Assembly (NCBI RefSeq): GCF_964340395.1
Contig: NC_135556.1
Coordinates: forward strand, 5,945,501 to 6,009,500
From: Glandiceps talaboti
Lineage: Eukaryota > Hemichordata > Enteropneusta > Spengelidae
DNA length: 64,000 bases
Reading direction: 5' to 3'
This document shows, piece after piece, positions 11,587 to 22,673 of this stretch (positions within the stretch are counted from its first letter, which is position 1; every line of letters begins with the position of its first letter). The position numbers and the translations under genes were made by a program. The notes under the pieces are model-generated. The model did not search any database. It was given only the letters and a program-made list of their open reading frames with translations, and was not told where the DNA came from.

Positions 11587-12678
11587 CTATGCAAGGTCTA
11601 CTACATGTTCAATAGGCTTGACCCAAGCAGGGTCACGACTTCCCATGTGCTCTGGTCGTCTGTCCCAAGGAGCGCTGTAAGGCTTTAAGAGTTTATTGCT
11701 CAGGGCATTGTAGACAGCGAAGAAATTGATCCGATGCCATGGTGATATGTTGCTATGGTTACCATGCAGTAAGTTAACATCAAATAATATGACAGAGCCA
11801 ACATCACCGGTGCAATAGTCGATGCCACATTTGTTTGCGATGTTTTTGAACACACCATCGTTTGGAGCGCCATATTCTATCTTAGCTTTGGAAGATTTGG
11901 CTAGCTGGTCAGATGGTGTTGGTTTCGGTGAAGGAGTAAATTCATGGTGTGAACCCGGTACTACCATCAGTGCACCGTTCTGTGAGACGTTCCGACTTAA
12001 CATGACGACACCAGACAAGGCTCGCATTCTGGGCATTCCATCTTCGGCATGAAATATTTCGAAATCATTATGCCAGTTATGACCGACGCCAACGAATGCT
12101 TGGTGAAAGTTTATTCGGCTCTGGTGTATGTAAACATCATCGGCCAGAATCTGCTGAATGCGAGATATCAGCTTTCTGCTCCTGGACAGTCTATCAACCA
12201 GGGGGAAATGCTGGTGTGGTGCGAATATACTTCGCAATGTTTTCGTCGTTGGCTCTGTGGAAAATAAATTCGTGTTTGTTATTGTTGGGTCTTCGCCATC
12301 CGGGATACCATTCTCTATTTCATCTTTCAGATTTTGAACCTCTGTGACAACCGGTTCCATTTCTTCATCGGTGAACAGCTTCTCCAGGACCAAGTAACCT
12401 TTAGTGTCATACTCGTTCAGCTGCTCTTGTGTCAAAGGACCAGAATATGCGATACCATTGTTGTTCCAAGTAATGGGATCAAAACGCTGCAAGACTTCGC
12501 TGTTACCAACTCGGGTTGGATAATGGTCTTCAACATCACCAGTTGCATATTCAGTGGAAAGAGACGAAGCACTTCGAAGGTATTGTAGTCTTCTGGGGAC
12601 GTTTCTTAAAAGATACTTCGCCTTAGGTCTAACACAATGTTGAATAAGACGATTTTGACAAATACGAATTAACGACAT
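11587..12678 (-). CDS. Ectoine hydroxylase-like (EctD-type) Fe(II)/2-oxoglutarate dioxygenase, PhyH superfamily, probable mitochondrial form
   Basis: The 363-residue protein is collinear with bacterial EctD, which uses Fe(II), O2 and 2-oxoglutarate to convert ectoine to 5-hydroxyectoine. Directly visible: HYPTR near 52, GPLTQEQ near 80, YIHQSRINF at 183-191, WHNDFE and EDGMPRMRA at 202-220, NGALMVVPGSHH at 234-245, GSVILFD at 294-300, LLHGNHSNISP at 303-313 and RINFFAVYNALSN at 316-328. Inferred iron ligands are H203, D205 and H305; R316 would bind 2-oxoglutarate. The H-to-H spacing (102) and H-to-R spacing (11) equal those recalled for EctD. EctD is about 300 residues; the extra N-terminus (1-45) is rich in R, L and S with no acidic residue before E43, as in a mitochondrial presequence. 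A residue usually Trp in the ectoine pocket is F209, so the substrate may differ. The coding exon is uninterrupted. No ectA, ectB or ectC homologue is in the window. Confidence 0.9.
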   Translation of the reverse strand: MSLIRICQNRLIQHCVRPKAKYLLRNVPRRLQYLRSASSLSTEYATGDVEDHYPTRVGNSEVLQRFDPITWNNNGIAYSGPLTQEQLNEYDTKGYLVLEKLFTDEEMEPVVTEVQNLKDEIENGIPDGEDPTITNTNLFSTEPTTKTLRSIFAPHQHFPLVDRLSRSRKLISRIQQILADDVYIHQSRINFHQAFVGVGHNWHNDFEIFHAEDGMPRMRALSGVVMLSRNVSQNGALMVVPGSHHEFTPSPKPTPSDQLAKSSKAKIEYGAPNDGVFKNIANKCGIDYCTGDVGSVILFDVNLLHGNHSNISPWHRINFFAVYNALSNKLLKPYSAPWDRRPEHMGSRDPAWVKPIEHVVDLA

Positions 12679-12720
12679 GATTGCAGCTACGATCTGAAGG
12701 AAAAGAGTGAAAGAGAGATA
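12679..12720 (-). promoter_or_regulatory. Probable 5'UTR splice acceptor of the EctD-like gene
   Basis: Read on the minus strand, a pyrimidine-rich tract ending in CTCTTTTCCTTCAG (AG at 12695-12694) is followed by ATCGTAGCTGCAATC and the ATG. This strong acceptor implies an intron in the 5' untranslated region, supporting the gene as a resident nuclear gene and not bacterial contamination. The upstream exon was not identified. Confidence 0.6.
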
Positions 12721-13259
12721 TTCATTAGCAATAAGAAATTAAAAGGAAATTAAAGGTACATGTGTTCTTTATTCGGCTTCTGAATTATTTCCCATTCTCA
12801 TTGTCTTGCGACACATTGATCCTCTTCCATATCACTAATGGAAGGATATAGAATCAATTGTAAACCTTCTGAAGAAAAAATATTTCGTTCATCGTGTAAC
12901 CAGTAACTGGTACATAATGGAATTGTAATCCAAAGTCTTAAGGAGAAGATGGTAGAGGTGGTGGTTGCTTGAAAGTCGTGCATGTTCATTAAAAAAAATA
13001 TTTGGTCAATAGTCCACTTTAGCAGATCACTTGCTTTACGATGGCAAAACATGTTAGTACAACCCGTTTCAAGTTATCGTTCACCGATCCTGTTTGATAT
13101 AACTACACAGAAACCAATAAGAAACAGGATACTGGTAACTAACCAGTCTTTTACTGTTTGTCACTTTATATGTACAAATATTGCTTTCTAATACAGAGTC
13201 AAAATAATTTAATTTGTATGTATACATATAATGGGAATATTGATTAACTTTCAGTATAT
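12721..13259. other. Non-coding, upstream of the EctD-like gene
   Basis: Probably a 5'UTR intron or promoter of the minus-strand gene. No clear TATA element or upstream exon could be fixed. Short open frames lack domain support. Confidence 0.45.
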
Positions 13260-13398
13260 GCATGGGGAGGGTCATGTTTTATAAAATGGGACAAAAGGGA
13301 GGGTCACTTCTTACAAATTGGGAATGGGGAGGGTCATGTTTTACTTAACAGACTATGGGTGATTTCCTCCGGCCCCCTTGTAAATACTGAAGGCTCCC
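13260..13398. mobile_element. MITE family A, right-end fragment
   Basis: GGGGAGGGTCATGTTTTA motifs are followed by CTTGTAAATACTGAAGGCTCCC and TTA, the right terminus of family A (compare 57422-57444 and 52465-52488). Only about 140 bp is present. Confidence 0.75.
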
Positions 13399-13401
13399 TT
13401 A

Positions 13402-15110
13402 GCATTATATACTAGAATATTTTAATGTTTTTTAGGTAAAATGTATTTAAAACCATTTTAACCATAGACCCTACACGATTTTACTCGTAGCCAGAGAGTC
13501 TATCAGATTTGATAATCCAATACTTCATGTTATCACATCAAGAGGGAAATGAGAATGATTGTGTGCAAACCCAACCCTCTCTCCTAAACGTAGGCCTACA
13601 CGTGAACTGGCAAAAGTAAGCGTAACGCCCGCAACCATTTGTAATTAATAGAAATTTGAAATACTAGTAACATAATGAACGAACTCAAAAGTGATCAAAG
13701 TGTTGTGTGTGGTTGTGGTTGTGGTTGTGGTTGTGGGTGTGTGTGGGGGGCGGGGGCGGGGGGAGGATGGGGTGTGGAGATTATACAGGCCTAGGCCAGG
13801 TGATGCAAACAAGAGAGCTTAGCTATAACAGCAAAAATAACTTGACCGTAGAATAAAAATACTTTGGTAATATTGTTGATGGTACGGTAAAATAATCTCA
13901 TTGTATGTGATCACAAAGAAATTTCGTCTACAAGAGAAAAGTTGGCTATTTAATCATACACTCTCCACCCACGTTTAATTGATCACAATACATGTATGAC
14001 CATAAACTAATTGTCTTAAAAAAGATGTGTATTCAGTCATTCAAATGCTTTTCAATGCGTCATTAGTTCGGATAGTTCGAGCAGAATAGTATTGGAGAAA
14101 TACAGAGGGAATGGAATATTAATACTTATAACACATTATCTCAATTCATGTTGAAACACATTTCTGTACAGCTTTCCTGTAAAAACACCACAATACACAG
14201 ACATTTTTATAGCCCTTTTCAAAATTCCGAGTGTTGTTCTCAACTTGTCATGATGCATGCGTACTCATATGATTAAAATAATGTATACTGCAATGTACGG
14301 TGAAGTAAACTGAATCTTTACAACAACAACAACAACAACAACAATAACAGCGTTACAAAGCGATATAGAAGGTTTAGATTGAATGTCTGAACGTTATGTA
14401 ACCCCAGCCCCGTCATGTCAGTTTCACGCTTGCTCATGATTTGGACATTTTTTAAAGTTCTGTGTATTCAGGGTACGAATGCAATCATTTTCAAAGGTAA
14501 CCAGAGCGTGTTTTTCAATACACATCAAATCGATTCCGTAAAAATCCCGAACCTGCCACGAGCACTGTTATGCTGTTGACGGGCACCGGTCAAGAGACAC
14601 TCCGAAGTACCCGAATTTATACAAGAAAATGTTCGATTCTAATGAACCACCTTTTCGGTATTTCGCGGGACAACCTATTTATTCGTTTCAGATACACCGA
14701 TTGTACAGTGCAACTACTATGAATAATACTTCCGTTAATATACAAGCAAATATATTCAAAAGCACGGGGCTCGGAGTGAAACAGTTGGGAGTTCATATGC
14801 TGCCAAAGCATGCATGTGTAGTTGTTAGTTTTTGCAGATTACAGTTTTAATAGCTCAAGCAAATGAAGACTTATTATTGATTATAATACTAACCTGTGAA
14901 TGGGTGATGTCTCTGGACAAAATCTCCAAAATATACAAGTACACTTCCTAGTAAAAACCAGTGAACCACAGGTGAGACTTCAACACCCAGTTGGCTTGAG
15001 CGTATGCAATGCAATGAACAGTTCTATATACACATGACACTGAATGAAAATTGAGAATAACGCATGAATTATTCATGTATGGCGTGAGAGATACACTCGC
15101 ATGCGGCGCG
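13402..15110. other. Non-coding stretch with GT-rich and (CAA)n tracts
   Basis: GTGGTTGTGGTTGTGG repeats run into a G-rich patch at about 13707-13772, and a (CAA)n tract lies at 14323-14343. No gene is supported; the short open frame at 14629-14850 has no domain or splice support. Confidence 0.5.
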
Positions 15111-15111
15111 G

Positions 15112-15480
15112 CGTTTGGTTCCGGTTATCTGACCCCCATTTAGCTTTTCGCTGCCGACCCCGAACTTTTATTTTTACGTATTCGAGAACAAAATTATAAA
15201 ATCGCACAAACATTTGTGAATTTTCACGAGAGATAGTGGATGCAGAAACTGACATCAACTTAAAAAGATAAAATAAAACCGTTCTTCCAATCTGTAATGG
15301 CTGTACATCTGATGGGAAGAAATAAACAACACAGAGACCATTTGGAAAACAATGGAAAACCTGAACTAGACACTCACACAGAAAAAAAAAATATAACAAA
15401 ATAAACTAAAAAATCTACCTACCCCCACCTATTCTAAAAATGAGCGTAATCGGAACCACACATTTTTTTACTAGGCCTAA
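15112..15480. mobile_element. MITE family B, copy B
   Basis: Starts with GTTTGGTTCCGG and ends with GGAACCACACATTTTTTTAC followed by TAGGCCTAA, so the ends are imperfect inverted repeats. It is the best preserved copy and aligns over its length with 5050-5422 (opposite strand), 6173-6655 and, weakly, 33242-33590. Non-coding. Confidence 0.75.
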
Positions 15481-17130
15481 ACAAACAGAAAGAGAGAACA
15501 TGAACATAATCTTGTACATTTTATTTTTGAAAGGCCTATTTATAAAATACCAATAATTAGACATTTGTGGTCGATTGTTTTCATAAATAGTCCAGCAAGA
15601 AATTAAAATCGAGATCGCATAGGGCAGCTGATTTTTTGGGTGCGGACCCAAAATCAATTTATTGGGATTTATTGTATCATGGTGTGTGTACAGCTTTCAC
15701 CAATCCAAAACTATGCAATTTCGCTCCTGTAAAGTTGTAACCGCTATTTACAAACACTTCTTGATAGTCAGTAGAACGCTTTCTGTGGTCGGACCAGCTA
15801 CTCAGTTTAATGATAAAGTTTTAATATGCTACCTAGCAAATTTCCTTGTACCCTTCAGTAACACCAAAACAATCAAGTTGAACGATAAGCACAACACCGT
15901 CAGCAGATTTCAGTTATAGGAAAGACAAAAGATTACAAAATTTGGTCGCTTGGAGTGCTATTCGGAAGCTGCTTTCGGACCTGAAATGAGTGCCATAATA
16001 GTTGACTACTTTGAAATTGTGATTTCCCAGAGTTTCATTTTATTTTGGCACGTCGGAAGTGAGCGCTTCGCAAAATTGAGATTTCTCTACTCACACAATG
16101 ACAGTCTTTGCTACATGATATGCATACAAAGGGTAACCAGGGCAACAGTAACACGTTATGTCGCACTGGTGTCGTCGCCATTTTTGTTCATGTAAACAAA
16201 ATAACAAAACAAGACAACCTCAGCAGCTATTCATGCTATTGGGTTGTAACCTCGTTCGGAGAATCTCAAAAGAACTAATATTAAAATTCTAAATAATCAT
16301 CTTTAATGTGACTTAAGCTTTGTTTCCACTCTCTGGATACAATCTACCTCAACATGCCATTGGCATTATGCTTTTTTTGTCTTCAGACGTTCCATGTACA
16401 TGTATTCTGTGGCGAGTTAAACCTTTCCGATGCTGTCTCAAACAAAACGCCTTCGAAATAATGTACACATGTCCAGTGTTGCAAGTAATACTCAAAGTAA
16501 GATAAGCATATGCTAGTACAACACATCAAGTGATGAAGCCTAGTTGAAGCTCAGGACAGTTCTTGGAGCCTGGGTAGGAAGGATGGGATGGGGCGAGGTC
16601 GAGGGCATCTCCCATAAGAAAGTAAACGTAGAGATGCCGTTAAATTGTGTCATGAAAAAAATCCCTTAACATGGGTTCAATTTTCTTTTGAAATTCCTAA
16701 ACATGACGTCGTTAAAAACTGGTACCCACCAAAACTAATAACCCCCCCCCCCCCATCCATTAGAACCTAGGTGACACACGGCGTCTGAAATTTATCCGCC
16801 TACCCGCGAAGCTCTGAGGTGAAATCTTATAATTAGCGGTGAACTTAATCTTTAAATCTTTGTGTAGTCTCGTATTATGCGTGCTTTCCAAAGTACACAC
16901 AGTACAATAGGGTGGTTACGACAAAATTTATTCTAAATGCTAATAAAATAAAGATATCTGGTACAGTGATAATATTGAACTTCAAATGTTGGGCATCTTA
17001 TACGATATACCACATGTACATTTGTTTACATAAGCCAAGTTGACAAAGAGGGCTGTCAACTGTAAACACCAAGTACGGAAAACTCGGAACCCACGGCAAT
17101 TCAGAAAAGAGTAATCCTTTCTATGTAATC
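15481..17130. other. Non-coding stretch, no supported gene
   Basis: A C homopolymer at about 16741-16754 may be a relic of a family-A-like G-rich element. TTTTTTGGGTGCGGACCCAAAA at 15632-15653 is a short palindromic motif with a relative near 24737-24757. Open frames at 15662-15919 and 15950-16195 show no recognised domain. Confidence 0.5.
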
Positions 17131-17136
17131 CAATGC

Positions 17137-17742
17137 ATGTATGTATGTATGTATGTATGTATGTATGTATGTATGTATGTATGTATGTATGTATGTATGT
17201 ACATTTGTATGTATGTATGTATGTATGTATGTATGTATGTATGTATGTATGTATGTATGTATGTATGTATGTATGTACATTTGTATGTATGTATGTATGT
17301 ATGTATGTATGTATGTATGTATGTATGTATGTATGTATGTACATTTGTATGTACATTTGTATGTATGTATGTATGTATGTATGTATGTATGTATGTATGT
17401 ATGTATGTATGTATGTATGTATGTATGTATGTATGTACATTTGTATGTACATTTGTATGTATGTATGTATGTATGTATGTATGTATGTATGTATGTATGT
17501 ATGTATGTATGTATGTATGTATGTATGTACATTTGCATGTATGTATGTATGTATGTATGTATGTATGTATGTATGTATGTATGTATGTATGTACATTTGT
17601 ATGTACATTTGTATGTATGTATGTATGTATGTATGTATGTATGTATGTATGTATGTACATTTGTATGTACATTTGTATGTATGTATGTATGTATGTATGT
17701 ATGTATGTGTGTGTGTATGTATGTATGTATGTATGTATGTAG
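17137..17742. repeat. Long (ATGT)n microsatellite with periodic ACATTTGT variants
   Basis: About 600 bases of ATGT units, interrupted about eleven times by GTACATTTGTATGT variants, often paired 12 bases apart (near 17340/17352, 17436/17448, 17593/17605, 17657/17669). This indicates segmental amplification within the array. All overlapping long open frames on either strand are artefacts. The array is broken at 17743 by the foldback element and resumes at about 19050 in the same orientation. Confidence 0.97.
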
Positions 17743-19043
17743 GACAACTGCCCCCCGGACAACTGCCCCCCGGACAACTGCCCCCCGGACAATTGCCCCC
17801 GGACAATTGCCCCCGAAGGACAACTGCCCCCCGGACAATTGCCCCCGAAGGACAACTGCCCCCCGGACAATTGCCCCCGAAGGACAACTGCCCCCCGGAC
17901 AACTGCCCCCGAAGGACAACTGCCCCCCGGACTACTGCCCCCGAACGAAAAAAAAACTAGTATTACAGATGTACGGGTTGGTCATTAATTAAAAAGTCAC
18001 CGTCGGCAACTTACCGCCGCAATTCACATGTTTTACTCTATTGTTATCTGTGATAATTGTTACGTCATTCATAAATGTCGACATGATGATTTAACTTACC
18101 GCTGTAATTCACATAATTTTCTGGAACATTCTTCTCCTCTTTTCAACCAGTTAACAATTCTCGACGTGTTTAAGTTACACAAGTATTTAGTAGGTGTTTT
18201 TGTTTACGACTTAATACACAATAATTTACCACACTCTATAACCGATTATTGCACGCTGTTTAATTATGAATACAATACATGACAGAAGGCTCAGGGCAAT
18301 TTATGTATTCCGCCAGTAAAGACATGAGTTGAACAACAATCAATATCATATACAGGTATTGTGAGTCGTAGAGTTATATACGGTATAAGTATGGATAGTT
18401 CTAACGTTGCACTCTAGCACTCACACTCTCATACTCTCGTACGGGATCGTTCAGGTCCAAGTCAGGAATTAGTCACGACTGAGAAGAGATTTCGGCTTGC
18501 CAGATTCACCTACCCGAGTGCTCGTGTACTTCTGGATGTTTAATTCTCACTTTAAGAATACTTCCAATACAATGAAATTTACACAACCACTAAATATAGA
18601 AAATCACACCATAAGATCACGCCATCATAAAAGTTATTATATACTTTTCTCTAACCAATCATGTGAATTTCGGTTACATCATGTTTGCCCAGATTCGTCA
18701 TCGCCAATCTATTTCTGACCTATGGCCTATGCCGAATGGCCAATGGCCAATGCCGAAATGTAGAATTTATTCCCACAATTCCGAAATACAAATTGCGGCG
18801 GTAAGTTGCCGACGGTGACTTTTTAATGAATGACAAACTAGGTTTTTTTTTCGTTCGGGGGCAGTAGTCCGGGGGGCAGTTGTCCTTCGGGGGCAGTTGT
18901 CCGGGGGGCAGTTGTCCTTCGGGGGCAATTGTCCGGGGGGCAGTTGTCCTTCGGGGGCAATTATCCGGGGGGCAGTTGTCCTTCGGGGGCAATTGTCCGG
19001 GGGCAATTGTCCTTGGGGCAGTTGTCCGGGGGGCAGTTGTCCT
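17743..19043. mobile_element. Foldback element with minisatellite arms, inserted in (ATGT)n
   Basis: The left arm 17743-18024 consists of about 13 units of 14-16 bp (GGACAACTGCCCCC with variants CAATTG and GAA), then CGAACG, an A-run, and GTCACCGTCGGCAACTTACC to 18024. The right arm 18791-19043 is its inverted counterpart, starting AATTGCGGCGGTAAGTTGCC, then a T-run and CGTTCGGGGGCAGTAGTCC, then the same minisatellite on the opposite strand. The loop of about 766 bp holds LINE debris. Both outer ends abut ATGT units on the same strand, so the element appears to have entered a pre-existing microsatellite. It encodes no transposase; foldback elements with repetitive arms are known in several animal groups, but the family here is not identified. 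Confidence 0.8.
18028..18290 (+). mobile_element. Decayed CR1/L2-like LINE reverse transcriptase C-terminal fragment
   Basis: The frame from 18028 to 18282 contains SPLFNQLTILDVFKLHKY and VGVFVYDLIHNNLP, which match the C-terminal region of the LINE protein at 62063-63181 (APLFKKLSILDIYKQFDY and IGIFVHDVLHDKLP). Stops follow, and the downstream third of the ORF is not clearly preserved. It sits just inside the left arm of the foldback element, so it was captured in the loop. Confidence 0.75.
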
Positions 19044-19049
19044 GTTACC

Positions 19050-19138
19050 ATGTATGTATGTATGTATGTATGTATGTATGTATGTATGTATGTATGTATG
19101 TATGTATGTATGCCCATCCGTCCATCCGTCAGCCCACC

Positions 19139-19185
<47 letters not shown>

Positions 19186-19205
19186 CCTTCCTTCTCTTTC
19201 TCTCT
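19050..19205. repeat. (ATGT)n followed by (TCTG)n microsatellite
   Basis: ATGT units to about 19111, a short CCATCCGTCCATCCGTC bridge, TCTG units at about 19139-19184, then a CT-rich tail. It is the continuation of the array interrupted by the foldback element. Confidence 0.95.
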
Positions 19206-20893
19206 CTGAGAAATGAAGTCGAATAGAAAACGAATCATTGTTTTTTAGTAAATGAACACAGAAGCAGGTAGGTAATTAAGATTATATTGGTAAATTCTTC
19301 TTCCTTAACCATTCAAAGTCAACATATGTTGCAGAAGTTTATTGAAGTATATACACAACTAATACAAATTGAAAATGTACAAAGTATAATAAATAAATAT
19401 ATAAATAAATAAATACATGGTAAAAAAATTAATGTCTAAATAGCTAGATAGTTGACTATATGAATGAATAAGTATTTAGGTGATTCTGAGAGGGACATAA
19501 GCTTTCTCTATAATCTGTCTTTCAATGACGAGGGAATCTGAGAAATTTCTATTCTTCATATGTCTACTCTTCGTAATATCCCATGAGTGAAACACCACGA
19601 CTACATCATTTTAGCTGTAATATAAGCAATTATCTCTGATGGATGAAAGTGATTACACACAGGCAAACTCTTGCTGTTGCATGTGGTAGATTATAGGCAT
19701 GCGTATGATAGCAATGTATTTATTATAATCACCCTGGAATAAAAGCGTAAATACTGCATGAAGGAGGATATGACACCACGTTGGGAATCTCACTATCAGA
19801 GATGTCACCCTACTGTGAGTTTAATAACATCAATGTCCGTTTGCTGCTTACATATCAACTGTTGCAATAGCACTTTTTTTCTGTGTATGTGTTAGTTATA
19901 ATACTAGCTGACAGTTGACTTGCCGATGTTGTTTATTTTACAAACAGTAATTTAGAAGATAACAAAGAACGGTATGGTACGTTATGTAGAGTCATATACG
20001 GAGCAGCCGTTCGAGAAATGTACAATTTCTCGGATATTTCACGCAATGTTAAACTGGCGCTATCGCCAGGATGTATCATTGATTCTCTGTCGTCATAAAT
20101 TGCCATACGAAAGTTGTTACGTCACAAATGATTGATTTAGTAAAGTATACTAAGACAATTTAGAGTAGGAGTTCAGCTCAAAAGACAAAGTGACTGATAA
20201 TGTCACACTTTGCTGCCTTTATACAATGTACATCATGGATAAGATCTTCACATATCAACCTATATGGGTAATCTATGACGGAGACAAATACAACGTATGC
20301 TGCCAAATGGTAAGAATGTTGTTATCATCAACAGATCGTTATCAATAACGAAGACAGCCTTATAGAAACACACGTAGTAGAGGAAAGTTAACAAATAATA
20401 GTGTTTTGGTGTCTATGGTAACAGTACATATGTATATGTGATGTATTACCATGGTGACGCAATATTAAAAGTGTCAAGTCACACCCCATGGGTTCAACTG
20501 ACTCGTTAACGCTAATGAACAGTTCCGTTATGCCTGGTACGTACACAGATCGGGCAAATGCTGCTAAAATTCAAACACTACATGAACGACCAGGTTCTAT
20601 ATTGTTATAAATGGGAAAAGTGAAGTGACACGCGTAGGAATTGAACCACGTCCCCTAAACACTAGTCGGGTTCCTTCAAGATATTTTTGTGCGGAATTGA
20701 ATCCTCTAAGTGATACCAACAAACTTTAAATGTGAAACAGTGGATGTGTGTTTAGTCCTTGTCGCCATAAGCGAAGGATTTCGTGTTCTGACTTCAAGAG
20801 TTGCTAAGTGCTCGTGGAACGTTTTCTAGCACACACACATTCAATACAACCATTCTCTGCTATGGTCCCCCGATAGGGTAGCAGAATTTCAAA
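19206..20893. other. Non-coding stretch downstream of the GPCR gene
   Basis: Likely 3' flank or 3'UTR of the minus-strand receptor gene. No other gene is seen. A B-box-like GGTTCAATTCC lies near 20636-20650 on the minus strand, but no tRNA fold could be drawn around it. Confidence 0.45.
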
Positions 20894-21021
20894 CTACGTC
20901 GTTTTCAAGTTCTGTTCTTCGGCAGTTTCCCCTGCTTCTCCTCCCCTTCGTGATGGTCGATTTAATGATAACTGGGTTTGCAAAGACGTTTGGGTTGTTC
21001 TTTTCGAACTCCGGGTCCTAG
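20894..21021 (-). CDS. CCK receptor-like GPCR, exon 5 (C-terminal tail and stop)
   Basis: Minus-strand acceptor TTTGTATAG (AG at 21023-21022) is followed by a frame that completes the codon split at the end of exon 4 (G plus CT gives Ala456). It runs 42 codons to a TAG at 20896-20894. The tail (residues 456-497) is hydrophilic, rich in S, T, R and Q, with several possible phosphorylation sites, as expected for a cytoplasmic receptor tail. The phase match and open frame are the evidence; there is no domain to confirm it, so an alternative last exon is possible. Confidence 0.65.
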
Positions 21022-21662
21022 CTATACAAAGAAAAAAACACAGGGAGACGGTGAGTTGTTGACGGAGAATGAAAATTAGAAATAAATCTACAATCTAAAG
21101 TTCTGTATAAAGTCTAAAAACAAATGCTGCAGTAACAGATTTTGACGCGTTTGTTACATTTTTTGAGTATTCACTAAGTGAAATAATGAAATATTCATCT
21201 GTACCTCAGACCACCATAGATATAGTGATCTGGTGCTGAACAAGTTGACATAATTAACTTCGCGTGTTTGTCTGAATTCACTTATCTTCAATAAATCCTG
21301 ACCCATATCGAATGAGGGTTTGTTTTTTTCAGAGCCGGTCTTTTTTTTGTCCATATATTATATATTCTGTAAATAATCTACACACACAACTCTTAATATG
21401 GGTTGTCTACGTGTTAATCTAAGTAAACGATGAATACATTGTTTTAAAGTGTATTTCAGAACACAGCGCTAATAAATATATGTTGGTCATTTGTTATGAG
21501 AAACATTTCTATCGATACACTGTGATGCACAAGTAGGTAACAATGATAAAGCAACCCAGTCTCCTATCACTATACTCATAGTCCAGTTAGATGCAGGCTT
21601 ATTTTTGCTTACACTTGGCACAGTTTTCTTGCTTATGAACGAGGTTGAAATGTAAAAAGAAA

Positions 21663-22357
21663 GGAAACCTTCAACAAGTGGGGGGGGGGGGGGGTTAGGT
21701 GTTTCATATCGGTTCTCGGGGGGAGAGTTATGTTTCGGAAGAGAAATTAGGCGGAGGTCGAATTTTTTTCTTTTAATTGCATTATCTAATGTGATTTGGT
21801 CATCCCATCGCTGCCACCGCTATCACATCCAAATGCTGCCACATCCCACCACTTCCACTGTTGTTTCGTAATATCAGAACATATCAGTCAACTCTCTGCT
21901 GACAACCACGCAGTGAATCAATTATTAATTGTGGTGGTGGTGGTGTGAGGAGATGAATCTAGGAGTGGGTCTTACAGGAGTGAAGGGTGAACAGTGTGGT
22001 AAGATTGTTGGTGATAAATGCGGTAGTGTGCCCCTCTAATCTTTGGGAGTCAAGTTCTGACCTTCAGCTATACAAATTAGATCCAAACACTGCCTTGTTC
22101 ACTCAAATGCAAAATGGTAACAAAAAGTGGTGGCTGCAGTCTTTACCATTATACTAAGACTCATGTCCCTGTTCACGTCTGACAGCATTTTAACCCATGT
22201 TTTGAAAAATATGACTATGGAGAGGGTCATATTTTAGGGGAAAGGGAAATGGGGAGAGGGAGGGGGAGGGGGATGTTGTTTAGGTAGAAAACGGAATCGG
22301 GGAGGGTCAGACCGGGCTTGGTTTTCCCTTGCCCACTTGTAATTACTGAAGTCTTCC
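21663..22357. mobile_element. MITE family A, copy 3
   Basis: Left end near GGAAACCTTCAACAAGTGGG and right end CACTTGTAATTACTGAAGTC are degenerate forms of the family termini. Interior landmarks ATCCCATCGCTGCCACC and CTGCTGACAACCACGCAGTGAATCAATT are present. It lies in intron 4 of the GPCR gene and is about 695 bp. Confidence 0.75.
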
Positions 22358-22673
22358 AAAGATGTGTACTGAAATCAAATACTCTATATAATACCTCAGC
22401 AATCTGACTTACGTACACTACTTTTACTCTGATCTATGCACTCAATATATGTAGATCATGTAACCATACAAGGTTCACTATCATATTTCCACGTGTACAC
22501 GGACCACTTGAACTTCTGGCAATTCGTTTAGTAGACTCTACACATGTTTATGTTCAAAGCCAAAGTAAACACAATAAGGAGAGTAGAGCACTTAGCATAT
22601 ATCTGCTCTGTTCACCTGTCTCTCCTGGACGTGACAAGCTCCTCTGTGCTTTTTAAATGTGTCCTTCCATTTT

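Noticed and set aside
17743-17945. Regular GGACAACTGCCCCC units resembling a CRISPR array
   Set aside because: Units are contiguous with no unique spacers, lie in an animal genome and are mirrored in inverted orientation 1 kb away; it is a minisatellite in a foldback element.
17101-17992. Several long overlapping open frames (up to about 306 codons) on both strands with MYVC- or YIHT-type repeats
   Set aside because: A 4-bp repeat without stop codons is open in every frame on both strands; the proteins are pure translations of (ATGT)n and the GGACAACTGCCCCC array.
20630-20655. Possible tRNA or tRNA-derived SINE (GGTTCAATTCC on the minus strand)
   Set aside because: The B-box-like motif is present, but no T-stem, anticodon arm or A box could be drawn; similar chance motifs occur near 28440.
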